Assembly: GCA_964537825.1 (NCBI GenBank)
Contig: CAZIDL010000020.1
Coordinates: 1 to 37,345, forward strand
Source: CAZIDL01 sp964537825
GTDB lineage: Bacteria > Bacteroidota > Bacteroidia > Flavobacteriales_D > CAYVSK01
Reading direction: 5' to 3'
Length of the DNA stretch: 37,345 bases
The translations under genes were made by a program, and so were the position numbers. Positions 1 to 8,914 of the stretch are shown here, piece after piece (the stretch's first letter is position 1; the number at the start of each line of letters is the position of its first letter). The notes below the pieces were generated by a model that saw only the letters and a list, made by a program, of their open reading frames with translations, was not told the DNA's origin and ran no database searches.

Positions 1-2300
1 TTGAGCTGGATGGGGTTGGGTCCTTCCACGGCGGTATCGAGGAGGACCTTGCAGCTATCGGCGTCCGTGACGGTCACTTGGTAGCTTCCTTCCGCCACGC
101 CTGCGAGGTCCTGTGTTGTATCGCCGTTGGACCACTGATAGCTGTAGGGAGCTGTTCCCCCGCTGATGCTGAGGTCGATCCCGCCGTCGCTGTTCCCGGG
201 GCAGCTCACCTTGTTCACGCTGTTGAAGTTTGCTGAGAGTCCGCTGGCGTTGTTGATGCTGACGGAGGCGAAGGCCTCGCAACCGTTGGCATCGGTGACC
301 TGGACGGTGTAGTTGCCTGCGCTCAGGCTGTCCGCGGTAGCGCTTGTGTCCCCTGAAGACCAGATGAAGGAATAGGGGGATGTTCCTCCGGCCACTGATA
401 CGGAAGCGCTACCGTTGTTCATGCCACAGTCGGCATCGCTCACGTTGGTCGTCAGGGAAAGGGAGCTGGCTGTTCCGACGGTGTAGGATGCGGAGGCCTG
501 ACAGCCGATGCTATCAGTTACTGTAACGGAATAAGTCCCTTCGGGGAGGCTATCGATGGAAGGGGTGGTATCGCCGTTGGACCACTGAATGGAGTAGGGT
601 GTGATCCCGCCACTTGGCGATGCGCTCACTTGGCCGTCGTTCACGCCATCGCAGCTCACGTCCTGTCCACTAAGGGAGAGGGCAGGCTTGCTGACGGTCA
701 GATCGATGGTGATGATGCTGTCGCAGCCCTTGGAGTTCGGGATCGTGTCATAGTACGTCCCGCTGGAGGAATAGGTCTCATCGCCGCTGGGGACCGTGTA
801 ATTGTCACAGACAAGAGGATGGATCGAAGAACTCGAAGTGTCAGGGAATGTTAACTCGATCGTGATGATGCTATCGCAATTGTTCGAGTTGGTAAGCGTG
901 TCTTCATAGGTGCCCGCAGTGGATACAGTATCATCCCCGCTTGGAAATACATAACTGCTGTCGCAGGCTGATGGAGAAATGGTCGAATAAGTTTTACAAG
1001 GCAGGAGTTTAACGATCCATTCATCCGTAGAACCGTTGTTCCCGGACACATCCTGATCATCGGATCTTGAAGAACCACCGATGATAAACCCTTTACCCTT
1101 CGTCTGCTGAATGGAATTAGCCATATCTACATCGGTCCCTCCGTACTTTTTTTCCCATTTTAAAGAACCGGAAGAATCGAGTTTTGTGACCCAGAGATCC
1201 CGACAAGAAGAGCAAGGCAACATTTGATCACGTCCCCAATATCCTCCTACGATATAGCCTTTGTCCTTGGTCTGATAGATGGAATTAGCGACGTCCCCCT
1301 GACTTCCCCCATAGTTATTTTCCCATTGTAAGGATAAGGTGGAATCGAGTTTTAAGATCCATAGGTCTTCAAAACCGTTGTTCGTTCCAGAAACGTCACC
1401 GTCATTGGAGGATTCAGTCCTGCCAGCTACAATATACCCCTTATCATACGTCTCTTGAATGGATTTAGCCTTATCGCTGGAAGACCCTCCATAGGTTTGT
1501 GAAAATAACAGGGTTCCTGAAGTGTCCACCTTGATGGTCCAATAATCCTTTCCGCCGTTATTGGATCCAACGTTACCATCGGCCGACGACGATGAGCCCG
1601 TTACGATATATTTCCCATCGGTCGTTTGCTGGACGGATCGGGGTATATCGGCTGAACTTCCTCCATAATTTTTTTGCCAACTAATGTTTCCCGACGTATC
1701 GAGTTTAAAGACCCAATAGTCGGATGAGCCATTGTTAGTTCCCGTAATATCTTGATCCGAGGAATATGACGGGCCACACACGATATAGCCGCCATCATCG
1801 GTTTGACGAATGGATTCAGCCCGGTCATCGTCGCTTCCCCCGTAATTTTTCTCCCATTCGATGTTACCGACGCTATCGAGCTTGAGCACCCAACAGTCAA
1901 AGGATCCATAATTGTTCGAAACATCCCCGGAAGAAGAAGCAGAGCGTCCGGCCACAATATATCCCCCGTCATTTGTTTGTTGGATGGATGCTCCATGATC
2001 ATAATCACTCCCTCCATAATTTTCTTCCCAATCGATGCTTCCTGAACTATCCAGCTTCACGACCCAATAGTCATCGTATCCCATACTCGTTCCAGAGACG
2101 TCCCCATCCGAGGAGCTCGAGACACCGCCTATTATATATCCCCCATCATCTGTCTGCTGGATGGATCGTGCATTATCCAGATCGCTCCCGCCCAGGTTTT
2201 TTTCCCAATCGATAGGGGGTTGGGCCAAAACAGCATTTCCAATAAGGAAAAAAGAAGACAGGATAAAGCTTTTCAATAGTAGCTGGTCGATCTTCATCAT
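1..2300 (-). CDS. Large secreted propeller/SprB-repeat protein, N-terminal part (runs off window)
   Basis: This frame starts at the ATG at 2300-2298 and stays open to the window edge, about 766 codons, so the C-terminus is missing. Residues 1-25 form a signal peptide (hydrophobic core, then VLAQP). Residues about 26-430 hold seven repeats of 56-60 residues, each with the pattern W-x(4)-YGGS-x(4)-A-x-SIQQT-x(2)-GGYI-x(2)-G ... W-x(2)-KLDSSG. Seven such units suggest a seven-bladed beta-propeller. Two short units with the pattern CDS-x-Y-x(2)-PSGD ... GCDSIITI follow, at about 435-530. From about 535 come SprB-type repeats with the pattern GGT-x-PYSYQWSNGDTT ... GTYSVTVTD; two are complete and a third is cut. 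Known members of this class are exported by the type IX system and act at the cell surface; a C-terminal sorting domain would lie outside the window. It is a tandem paralog of the protein upstream. Its ligand is unknown. Confidence 0.9.
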   Translation of the reverse strand, partial: MMKIDQLLLKSFILSSFFLIGNAVLAQPPIDWEKNLGGSDLDNARSIQQTDDGGYIIGGVSSSSDGDVSGTSMGYDDYWVVKLDSSGSIDWEENYGGSDYDHGASIQQTNDGGYIVAGRSASSSGDVSNNYGSFDCWVLKLDSVGNIEWEKNYGGSDDDRAESIRQTDDGGYIVCGPSYSSDQDITGTNNGSSDYWVFKLDTSGNISWQKNYGGSSADIPRSVQQTTDGKYIVTGSSSSADGNVGSNNGGKDYWTIKVDTSGTLLFSQTYGGSSSDKAKSIQETYDKGYIVAGRTESSNDGDVSGTNNGFEDLWILKLDSTLSLQWENNYGGSQGDVANSIYQTKDKGYIVGGYWGRDQMLPCSSCRDLWVTKLDSSGSLKWEKKYGGTDVDMANSIQQTKGKGFIIGGSSRSDDQDVSGNNGSTDEWIVKLLPCKTYSTISPSACDSSYVFPSGDDTVSTAGTYEDTLTNSNNCDSIITIELTFPDTSSSSIHPLVCDNYTVPSGDETYSSSGTYYDTIPNSKGCDSIITIDLTVSKPALSLSGQDVSCDGVNDGQVSASPSGGITPYSIQWSNGDTTPSIDSLPEGTYSVTVTDSIGCQASASYTVGTASSLSLTTNVSDADCGMNNGSASVSVAGGTSPYSFIWSSGDTSATADSLSAGNYTVQVTDANGCEAFASVSINNASGLSANFNSVNKVSCPGNSDGGIDLSISGGTAPYSYQWSNGDTTQDLAGVAEGSYQVTVTDADSCKVLLDTAVEGPNPIQL

Positions 2301-2389
2301 GGAGCAACCTTTTAAAGATTTATTCCGAGAATTTAGCATGCGAGGGGAAGAAATTTGGGAATGAGAAGCTCAATATGAAGGTAGCCCGA

Positions 2390-2406
2390 TCAATATTCAA
2401 TATTGA
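2390..2406. repeat. AT-rich dyad in the gap between the two surface-protein genes
   Basis: The 146-base gap 2301-2446 between the two minus-strand surface-protein genes holds TCAATATTCAATATTGA, two 8-base arms around a single C. A further TCAATAT starts at 2370, exactly 20 bases before the dyad. With a one-base centre it cannot form a normal hairpin, so a protein-binding dyad is more plausible than a terminator. I see no clear TAnnTTTG box before the downstream gene. Confidence 0.4.
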
Positions 2407-2446
2407 GCGAAGGGAAGGATAGGGTCCCCAATCGATGGATGATTCA

Positions 2447-5400
2447 TTACTCCACCACAACAGGTCTTTTTGCTGTCTTGTTCTTCCCTTCGATGCGGAT
2501 CCAGTAGATGCCGGGTTCGCTGTTGCTGAGGTCGATGGTCATGGATCCCCCCGGTCCACTCCCATCTTTATGAGCTTTTACTTCCCGCACTATTCGGCCC
2601 TGGATGTTATGGACGGCCACGGATCGAGGCTCAAGTTCCTTCCACTCGATCGTGAAGCGTCCGCGTGTCGGATTTGGATAGAGCTCGATCCCGTGGGAGC
2701 TTTCTTGGTTTTGGATAAAAGAGGTACTGTCCTGGGTACTTGAAGTATCGTTGGGCACGAGGCTCGCATTCGATATGGACTTGTTGTAATCCTTGGCGCG
2801 CGTCGCGGTACAGCCTCCGGATGGGACCCTGACCGACACTTTGTACCGGAGGGATTGTACGGCAGGAGCATTTGCGTCCGTGTAGGAATGGTCCGAAGAA
2901 GCGAGCGAATCGATCTTCTTCCATCCTGTTGAATCGGTGTAACGGTGGATGTAAAAGGTGGGATAAGCGAAGCCTATATAATCATCCCAAATGAGGTTGA
3001 TCTTGTTGTTCACCCCCTTATTGACCGTGAGGTGAAGGGTCTTGTGCTTGGGGCTCAAAGCGGATTCGTTCCCACAGGAATCCACGGTGGAGATCTTGTA
3101 TCGATAAGCCTGGGCCTCGGGATCGGAGTTCGTATCGATGAACGTGCTCAGGGCTGAATCCTGCACCGTCCCGATCTTGGAATAAGACCCTGCGGTCACA
3201 CCTTCTTTGTAGATGTTGTAGGCTTTGACCGAAGGGTCCGGAAGGTTTTCCCAGATCACCAGGTTGTGTTCGCTTGAACTGTCCACTGATACGACGCATA
3301 TAGGAACTTGGGGTATGGTGGTGCCGATGGTCGTATCGATCACGGCCTGACACCCCGCACTGTCCGTGACCGTGAGGGTGTAACTTCCAGGTCCGACCCC
3401 GGTAAGGTCCTCGGTCGTGTCCCCGTTGGACCACATGAAGTCGTAGGGAGTGCTACCACCCGTAACGGTCAGGAAGATCGAACCGTCCGTACCGGCGCAA
3501 CCCGTATTCGATATATTATCGATGGTCACGCTAGGTCCGCCGTTCTCGCTGATCGAGGCGGTGGCCGAATCCATGCATCCGTTGGAGTCGACGACCGTCA
3601 CGCTATAAGTTCCAGCCGCAAGTCCCGAGTCCGTAGCGGAACTCCCACCGCTGGACCATTGATAGGAGTAAGGTTGGGTTCCACCGCTCACGCTTACAGA
3701 GGCCTCACCATCGCTAGCGCCGCAATTTGCGTTCACGGTCGAGGTGCTCAACTGGAGAGGGGACGGTTCGGTGACATCCGCTTTCACGATGCTCTTACAA
3801 CTGTCGGCGTCCATCACCTCGACCTGGTAGGTTCCCGCGGGAATGTTGGAAAGGTCCTGAGAAGTGGCTCCATTGCTCCATTGGTATTCGTACGGCGTCG
3901 TTCCTCCGCTCACGCTGATATCGATGGCACCAGTGGAGTCTCCTGGACAAGTGACGTGCGTTAAACCATTGATGCTGGCCGTGACCCCGCTTGAATTGTT
4001 CACGTTCACTGATGCGTAGGCTTCGCAGCCTATATCATCGGTTACCTGGACCGTATAGGTGCCGGCAGCAAGGCTGTCGGCTGTGGCCGTGGTATCCCCG
4101 GAGGACCAGATGTAGGAGTAGGGCGAAGTGCCCCCCGATGCTGAAACGGAAGCGCTCCCGTTGGCTTTTCCACATTCGGCATCCGTCACGCTGGTGGACA
4201 GCGAAACAGAGGTTTGGGTACCGATGGTGGTGGAAGCCGAGCTTTGGCATCCATTGCTATCCGTTACCGTGACCGAGTAAGTGCCTGCGGGCAGGCTGTC
4301 GATCGTGGCAGTTGTATCCCCGTTCGACCATTGATAGGAATAAGGGCTCGTCCCTCCGCTCGGAGAAGCTGTCACTTTCCCATCATCCACTCCATTGCAC
4401 GTCGCATCCTGTCCGCTCAACGATACGGAAAGAGCAGGTGGCTCTTGAACCTCAAAGATCTCCGTTTCGATACACCCTTCAGAACTTCTAGCCGAAAGAA
4501 GGTACGTGCCAGCTGAAAGGCTGTCCACCGTGTTCGTTGAATCGCCCCCGCTCCAGATATAAGTATAAGGCGCAGTACCTCCGCTCATATTCGCTTCCGC
4601 TTTTCCATCACTATTGCCAGCACATGAAACATCCGAAACGTTCAGGGTGAGGTCCGTGGTACAGGGAGGGGTTTGGTATTTGGAAAGGAAAGCGTCGGGA
4701 TTTCCTTTACTCCCGGTTGCTATCAACGAATTGTCGGTGCTCGTCGGATCGGTGTCCAGTGTATCGGCAAAACCTCCTGCTAAATGGAGGGCTTCATCGC
4801 TTTCTCTCAATATCATGGAGGAAGCGTACGAAAAAGAATCTCCCTCCAGGTCCACAGCCCTACCAAAGTTCCCGTAAGGACCGTATTTGGCTATGAAGAT
4901 GTTGGGTCCTGTACTGGAGCTCAGTTTTTTGCTGTGGTTGAAAGAGCCGAAATCCACCGTTCCTTCAAAAGTCCCTGTTATATGGGTGTTCCCTGAAGGA
5001 TCCCGCTCCACGCCATTCCCGATATCGTCACCGGATCCTCCCATCGTATTGCCCATGAAGATGTTGCCATTCGCAGAAAAGCCAGCTACGAAAATATCGT
5101 TCTGGCCTTTTGAAGTGTAGGGGCCAAACCCTCCGCTCGAAGGTTTGAGGTCGATATCTCCCTTGAAAGATCCGGTCAAAGAAACCAACCCACTGCTATC
5201 GCTTTCGATCGAGCGCCCAACGTCATCATCATTCCCCCCCATGCGCTTGACCCAGGAAAGACCTATAGAGGCGTTGTATTTCGCTACGAATACATCCCTA
5301 CTCCCTCCGGAAGTGAGGGTACTGCTACTTCCTGAAGGATCGAATTCCGCGGTCCCTTTGAAGAACCCCGTTAAATAGGCATTCCCGTTCCCGTCCGTTG

Positions 5401-6097
5401 CTACGGAAGCCCCGTAGTCATTGTCCGGTCCACCTAATTTTTCCGCGTTAAGGTAATTCCCGCTGGGGTCGTACTTAGCCAGAAAAGCATCGGCCGATCC
5501 GTAAGAAGTTAGGTCCGCACTGCTCCCTGACGATGGGTCGAAATCGGAAGTTCCCGCAAAATATCCCGTAAGGAATATATCCCCACTAGGATCGAGAGCT
5601 AGCGAGGTGGCATATTCGGGGTTCGAACCTCCTAGTTGGCCACTCCAGGTCAAATTTCCGGATCCATCGTATTTGGCCAGGAACATATCCGAGTTTCCGA
5701 AACCCAGGAAGGTTTGCCCATTGAGGTCCAGGTCTTGCTCGAAATCACCAGCGACCACGGGATGACCATTCCCATCAAGGACCAGGGCTGTGATCTGGTC
5801 GTCACCTCCTCCTTTCATGTCGATCGCCCACTGATAGGTCCCCGAAGAGTCGAATTTGGCAAGAAAAGCATCTCGGCCTCCCGATGAAGTAAAAGAGCTG
5901 CCGCCCGAGGGGTCCAGAGAGGCCGTTCCCGTATAGTAGCCCGCATAGTAGACATTTCCGGAATCATCAACGGCTATAGCGTAAGCGAGATCGGTGCTGT
6001 CACCTCCTCCTTTCAGGGACCAATCCAACTGGAGGGATTGAGCGGTCGCAGCAAAAGGTAAAAAAAGGAGTGCTAGGAAAAGGGTGCGTGTTCTCAT
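2447..6097 (-). CDS. Secreted SBBP-propeller / SprB-repeat protein with T9SS sorting domain
   Basis: The protein is 1216 residues and complete. Residues 1-20 are a signal peptide ending ATAQ. Residues about 21-455 carry seven SBBP-like repeats of 60-66 residues (GGG/GGS-x-D-x(2)-A, D-x-SGN-x-Y-x-GYF-x-G, DAFLAKYD-SGN), which suggests a seven-bladed propeller. Residues about 480-930 are six SprB repeats (GGT-x-PYSYQWS-x-GD-T; GTY-x-V-x-VTD). Two fibronectin-III-like modules lie at about 930-1110. Residues about 1137-1216 match a type A T9SS C-terminal domain, with ELYPNPTRGRFTI at its start and GIYWIRIEG near its end. Such proteins are exported through the outer membrane and attached to the surface or released. 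It is a tandem paralog of the downstream gene, which shares SprB units in the same order. The ligand cannot be told from sequence. Confidence 0.93.
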   Translation of the reverse strand: MRTRTLFLALLFLPFAATAQSLQLDWSLKGGGDSTDLAYAIAVDDSGNVYYAGYYTGTASLDPSGGSSFTSSGGRDAFLAKFDSSGTYQWAIDMKGGGDDQITALVLDGNGHPVVAGDFEQDLDLNGQTFLGFGNSDMFLAKYDGSGNLTWSGQLGGSNPEYATSLALDPSGDIFLTGYFAGTSDFDPSSGSSADLTSYGSADAFLAKYDPSGNYLNAEKLGGPDNDYGASVATDGNGNAYLTGFFKGTAEFDPSGSSSTLTSGGSRDVFVAKYNASIGLSWVKRMGGNDDDVGRSIESDSSGLVSLTGSFKGDIDLKPSSGGFGPYTSKGQNDIFVAGFSANGNIFMGNTMGGSGDDIGNGVERDPSGNTHITGTFEGTVDFGSFNHSKKLSSSTGPNIFIAKYGPYGNFGRAVDLEGDSFSYASSMILRESDEALHLAGGFADTLDTDPTSTDNSLIATGSKGNPDAFLSKYQTPPCTTDLTLNVSDVSCAGNSDGKAEANMSGGTAPYTYIWSGGDSTNTVDSLSAGTYLLSARSSEGCIETEIFEVQEPPALSVSLSGQDATCNGVDDGKVTASPSGGTSPYSYQWSNGDTTATIDSLPAGTYSVTVTDSNGCQSSASTTIGTQTSVSLSTSVTDAECGKANGSASVSASGGTSPYSYIWSSGDTTATADSLAAGTYTVQVTDDIGCEAYASVNVNNSSGVTASINGLTHVTCPGDSTGAIDISVSGGTTPYEYQWSNGATSQDLSNIPAGTYQVEVMDADSCKSIVKADVTEPSPLQLSTSTVNANCGASDGEASVSVSGGTQPYSYQWSSGGSSATDSGLAAGTYSVTVVDSNGCMDSATASISENGGPSVTIDNISNTGCAGTDGSIFLTVTGGSTPYDFMWSNGDTTEDLTGVGPGSYTLTVTDSAGCQAVIDTTIGTTIPQVPICVVSVDSSSEHNLVIWENLPDPSVKAYNIYKEGVTAGSYSKIGTVQDSALSTFIDTNSDPEAQAYRYKISTVDSCGNESALSPKHKTLHLTVNKGVNNKINLIWDDYIGFAYPTFYIHRYTDSTGWKKIDSLASSDHSYTDANAPAVQSLRYKVSVRVPSGGCTATRAKDYNKSISNASLVPNDTSSTQDSTSFIQNQESSHGIELYPNPTRGRFTIEWKELEPRSVAVHNIQGRIVREVKAHKDGSGPGGSMTIDLSNSEPGIYWIRIEGKNKTAKRPVVVE

Positions 6098-6410
6098 AAT
6101 GGTCGGTTGAACTTTGCTAGGGATATGACGGAATATCGAGGGGCTAGGTTGGCCGTTCAGCGCCTCTTGGGGAGGTTATAAGAAACTAATTTACAACCCT
6201 TTGATCAGGAAATCAAATTCCGTCCCATACTCGTCCAGCAGCTTGATAAATAGCTATCCCGAATTGTTAGGAGGAAAGATCCAATAGGTCTTACCATTCA
6301 AGATCTGGCAACGGGGGGCGTTAAAACCTTCATAAATTAGCGGGGAGTTATTCTTTGGCCCCGCACTCGAATTGGTACCGGATAGATCCAGATCCCCACT
6401 CGTTCTCCTT
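6098..6410. other. Divergent intergenic region between surface protein and phosphatase genes
   Basis: These 313 bases separate two divergent genes and hold no convincing ORF. A small hairpin pairs GCGGGG (6340-6345) with CCCCGC (6359-6364), and its loop contains ATTCTTTG (6350-6357), a near match to the Bacteroidota TAnnTTTG box for the plus-strand gene. An imperfect inverted repeat GAGGGGCT / AGCGCCTC lies nearby at about 6140-6166. No good box was found for the minus-strand surface protein. Either hairpin may be chance. Confidence 0.45.
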
Positions 6411-8762
6411 ATGCTCCGCGTGATACCGATCCTCGGGTTGATCCTCATCTCATTGATAACGCATCCATTGCGAGCAGCGGATGACAAAGTGGATTCAATC
6501 GAGCAACGATTGGAAGAGGAACATCCCGATTCCACGCGTATTAAGGACCTCAAAGCCTTGGCTTTGGAACTGGTGTATTCGGACCCTGAAAAGGCCAGGG
6601 AATATGCTGAACGGATGTTGAGCCTTGCTCGAAAGAATGACTCCAAGGAAGGAATAGGGGAAGCCCATCATGCTTTGGGGCTTTCGTACTATGTGCATGG
6701 GGACCTTGACAAATGCTTGGATCATTGGAAAAAAGCCCTTGACTTCAGAAGGGAAAGCGGTTCTCAAAGAGGCGTTATCGCCACCCTGGGCAATATGGGC
6801 GTGGTTAACGAAGAAAAAGGGGATTATTCAAAAGCGCTCGATATATACCGGAAAGCTCTTCGAAGGGCCAGGGATCTGGACTATAAAGAGTTGGTCGCTA
6901 ATAATCACGGGAATATCGGGACGGTCTATGCCAAAAAAGGCCATTATCCCAAGGCCCTCGAACACTATTTCGATGCTTTGCGGATCGCTGAGGAATTGGG
7001 GGATAAGAAGTTGATGGCCGATAACCGTGGTAACATCGGCAATATTTATCATGAGCAAGGGAATTATTCCAAGGCCCTGGACAACTATAAACGCTCTCTG
7101 AAGCTCGCGAAGGAGTTGGACAATAAGCGACTGATGGGCAACAACCTCGGAAATATCGGAACGGCCTATGAAGAAAAAGGGGACCTTTCCAAAGCTTTAA
7201 AGTATCATTTGAGGTCGCTCCGGATCAAGCGGACCTTCGGAGATAAGCGAGGAAGGGCCAACACCTTGGGAAATATCGGAAGGCTTTATTTGAAAGGGTA
7301 CGATCGGGAAAGCTCCTCAAAAGAAGTTGCTAAGGACAGTCTTTTTTTACGGGGGAGGGATGGAGAAAAGATCCCTCATGAAGAGCTTTTGGATTCGGCG
7401 CTAAAAGTCCAGAAAAAAGCTTTTGAACTCCGTAAGTCTTTGGGAGACCAGCATGGATTGACCTTCAGCTTGTTAGCTTTAGGTAAGGTCCGATGGCGCA
7501 TGGGGGATACCGATAAAGCACTCCGCCTTTTTCGTCGCTCCTATCGGATAGCTAACGAGATCGGGGCCATGTCCAGAAGGATGAAAGCCTCCGAACAACT
7601 GCACGATATTTTCCAGAAAAAGGGGAATTCCGATAGTGCTCTGGCTTGGCTGGAGCGCTATACCAGCCTTAAGGACAGCGTTTTCAATGAGGAGAAACAA
7701 AAAGCGCTTGGAAAGCAAGAGGCCCGTTACAAGTTCGAGAAAGAGCTGCTCGAACAACGCAAGGAACAGGAGAAACAGGCCGCCTTGGCCCGGGAAAGGA
7801 ACCGTCGGCAGCGGATCATTATCTACGCTGGTGCCGGTGGGCTTCTTATGACCCTCGTGTTTGCTTTTATTGTCGTGAATCGGCTAAGGGTCACACGGCA
7901 ACAAAAACGGATGATCGAGGACCAAAAGACCCTCGTGGAGGAAAAGAACCAAGAGATCACGGATTCGATCAACTATGCCAAACGACTTCAGGAGGCCATC
8001 CTTCCGCCGAAAGAGCTCCTCCACCAACATTTGAAGGAGCATTTCATCCTTTATAAACCGAAAGAGCTCGTGAGCGGTGACTTCTACTTCATGGATGTGG
8101 TGGAGGAAGAAGGTAAGAAATACGTTTATTACTCAGCAGCGGATTGTACGGGTCACGGTGTTCCGGGTGCGATGGTGAGCATCGTCGGGGCCAATGGACT
8201 GAAGCGTTGCATCCAGGAATTCGGATTAAGAGATCCGGGTGATATCCTGGAAAAGCTTAGCGAACTCGTAGCTGAGCACTTCTTCCAAAGCGAGGAACGG
8301 ATCCGCGATGGAATGGATCTGGCACTGTGCTGTTTGGAATGCGAAAAGAGCGGTGTGATAGAGAAGGTCCACTATGCGGGAGCGAACAATCCCTTATGGA
8401 TCGTCAATCCCGACCGAGAGGAGTGGCCTGAGATGGGGAAGCTGTTCGAGCAAGGAGGAGGCTTGGAGATCCCTGCGACCCGAAAGGCCATCGGTTACAC
8501 GGAGGATCCGGTGCCTTTTGCTTCCCACAGCATCGAGCTTGAAAAAGGTGATACCCTCTACACTTTTTCGGACGGATATCCGGATCAATTCGGTGGGGAT
8601 CGGGGAAAGAAGTTCAAGACCGCGAACTTCAAACGGTTGTTCCTTTCGATCCACGATAAAAGCATGGAGGAACAGAAGGCCTATATTGACCGGACTTTTG
8701 AGGAGTGGAGAGGGAACCTGGAGCAGATCGACGATATATGCGTGATAGGCGTTAGGGTCTAA
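6411..8762 (+). CDS. TPR-repeat, membrane-anchored SpoIIE/PP2C-type serine phosphatase
   Basis: From the ATG at 6411 the protein has 783 residues. A TTG 13 codons upstream is in frame, but the ATG gives a clean signal peptide (MLRVIPILGLILISL ... RAAD). Residues about 83-290 hold at least five TPR units of exactly 40 residues (GNIGT-x-Y-x(2)-KGD-x-SKAL-x-Y), and more degenerate ones follow to about 420. A charged coiled coil, a transmembrane helix at about 469-489 and a second coiled coil lead to a PP2C/SpoIIE phosphatase domain at about 545-783. Metal-binding acidic motifs are present: SGDF (D557), AADCTGHG (D579), DGYPDQ, and QIDD near the end. The topology implies periplasmic TPRs and a cytoplasmic phosphatase, so it probably senses an envelope signal and dephosphorylates an anti-sigma-antagonist-like or other phosphoserine protein. 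No partner kinase or STAS gene is adjacent, so the target is unknown. Confidence 0.92.
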   Translation: MLRVIPILGLILISLITHPLRAADDKVDSIEQRLEEEHPDSTRIKDLKALALELVYSDPEKAREYAERMLSLARKNDSKEGIGEAHHALGLSYYVHGDLDKCLDHWKKALDFRRESGSQRGVIATLGNMGVVNEEKGDYSKALDIYRKALRRARDLDYKELVANNHGNIGTVYAKKGHYPKALEHYFDALRIAEELGDKKLMADNRGNIGNIYHEQGNYSKALDNYKRSLKLAKELDNKRLMGNNLGNIGTAYEEKGDLSKALKYHLRSLRIKRTFGDKRGRANTLGNIGRLYLKGYDRESSSKEVAKDSLFLRGRDGEKIPHEELLDSALKVQKKAFELRKSLGDQHGLTFSLLALGKVRWRMGDTDKALRLFRRSYRIANEIGAMSRRMKASEQLHDIFQKKGNSDSALAWLERYTSLKDSVFNEEKQKALGKQEARYKFEKELLEQRKEQEKQAALARERNRRQRIIIYAGAGGLLMTLVFAFIVVNRLRVTRQQKRMIEDQKTLVEEKNQEITDSINYAKRLQEAILPPKELLHQHLKEHFILYKPKELVSGDFYFMDVVEEEGKKYVYYSAADCTGHGVPGAMVSIVGANGLKRCIQEFGLRDPGDILEKLSELVAEHFFQSEERIRDGMDLALCCLECEKSGVIEKVHYAGANNPLWIVNPDREEWPEMGKLFEQGGGLEIPATRKAIGYTEDPVPFASHSIELEKGDTLYTFSDGYPDQFGGDRGKKFKTANFKRLFLSIHDKSMEEQKAYIDRTFEEWRGNLEQIDDICVIGVRV

Positions 8763-8772
8763 GGCGAGGAGA

Positions 8773-8852
8773 AGCTACCAGGAAAGGGAGATTGTGCCAA
8801 AGGTCCTGCGCTCTGTTCTCTTGGTAGTTCGCACTTAGGTAAAGGACCTTTG
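8773..8852 (+). ncRNA. Candidate structured RNA element (two crossing stems, pseudoknot topology)
   Basis: In the 152-base gap before the aldehyde dehydrogenase, two inverted repeats interleave. Stem A pairs 8773-8783 (AGCTACCAGGA) with 8819-8829 (TCTTGGTAGTT): 11 pairs, two of them G-U. Stem B pairs 8798-8807 (CAAAGGTCCT) with 8843-8852 (AGGACCTTTG): 10 perfect pairs. The order A-B-A'-B' is that of an H-type pseudoknot with loops of 14, 11 and 13 bases. The second arm of B also contains GACCTTTG, one mismatch from a TAnnTTTG promoter box, so a DNA-level operator is an alternative. It matches no RNA family I recognise. Confidence 0.4.
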
Positions 8853-8914
8853 AGGAAGAGCGGTTTCTATATCATTTCTGAAATTCAAGTTCCGGACCGA
8901 CTTTAGCGATCTTT

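Noticed and set aside
3308..3964. 218-codon plus-strand frame with internal repetition
   Set aside because: It is antisense to SprB repeats; its repetition simply mirrors them.
1..6097. Possible CRISPR-like or simple DNA repeat array
   Set aside because: The periodicity (about 180-200 bases, later about 210) is that of diverged protein repeats read in one frame; there are no identical short repeats with unique spacers.
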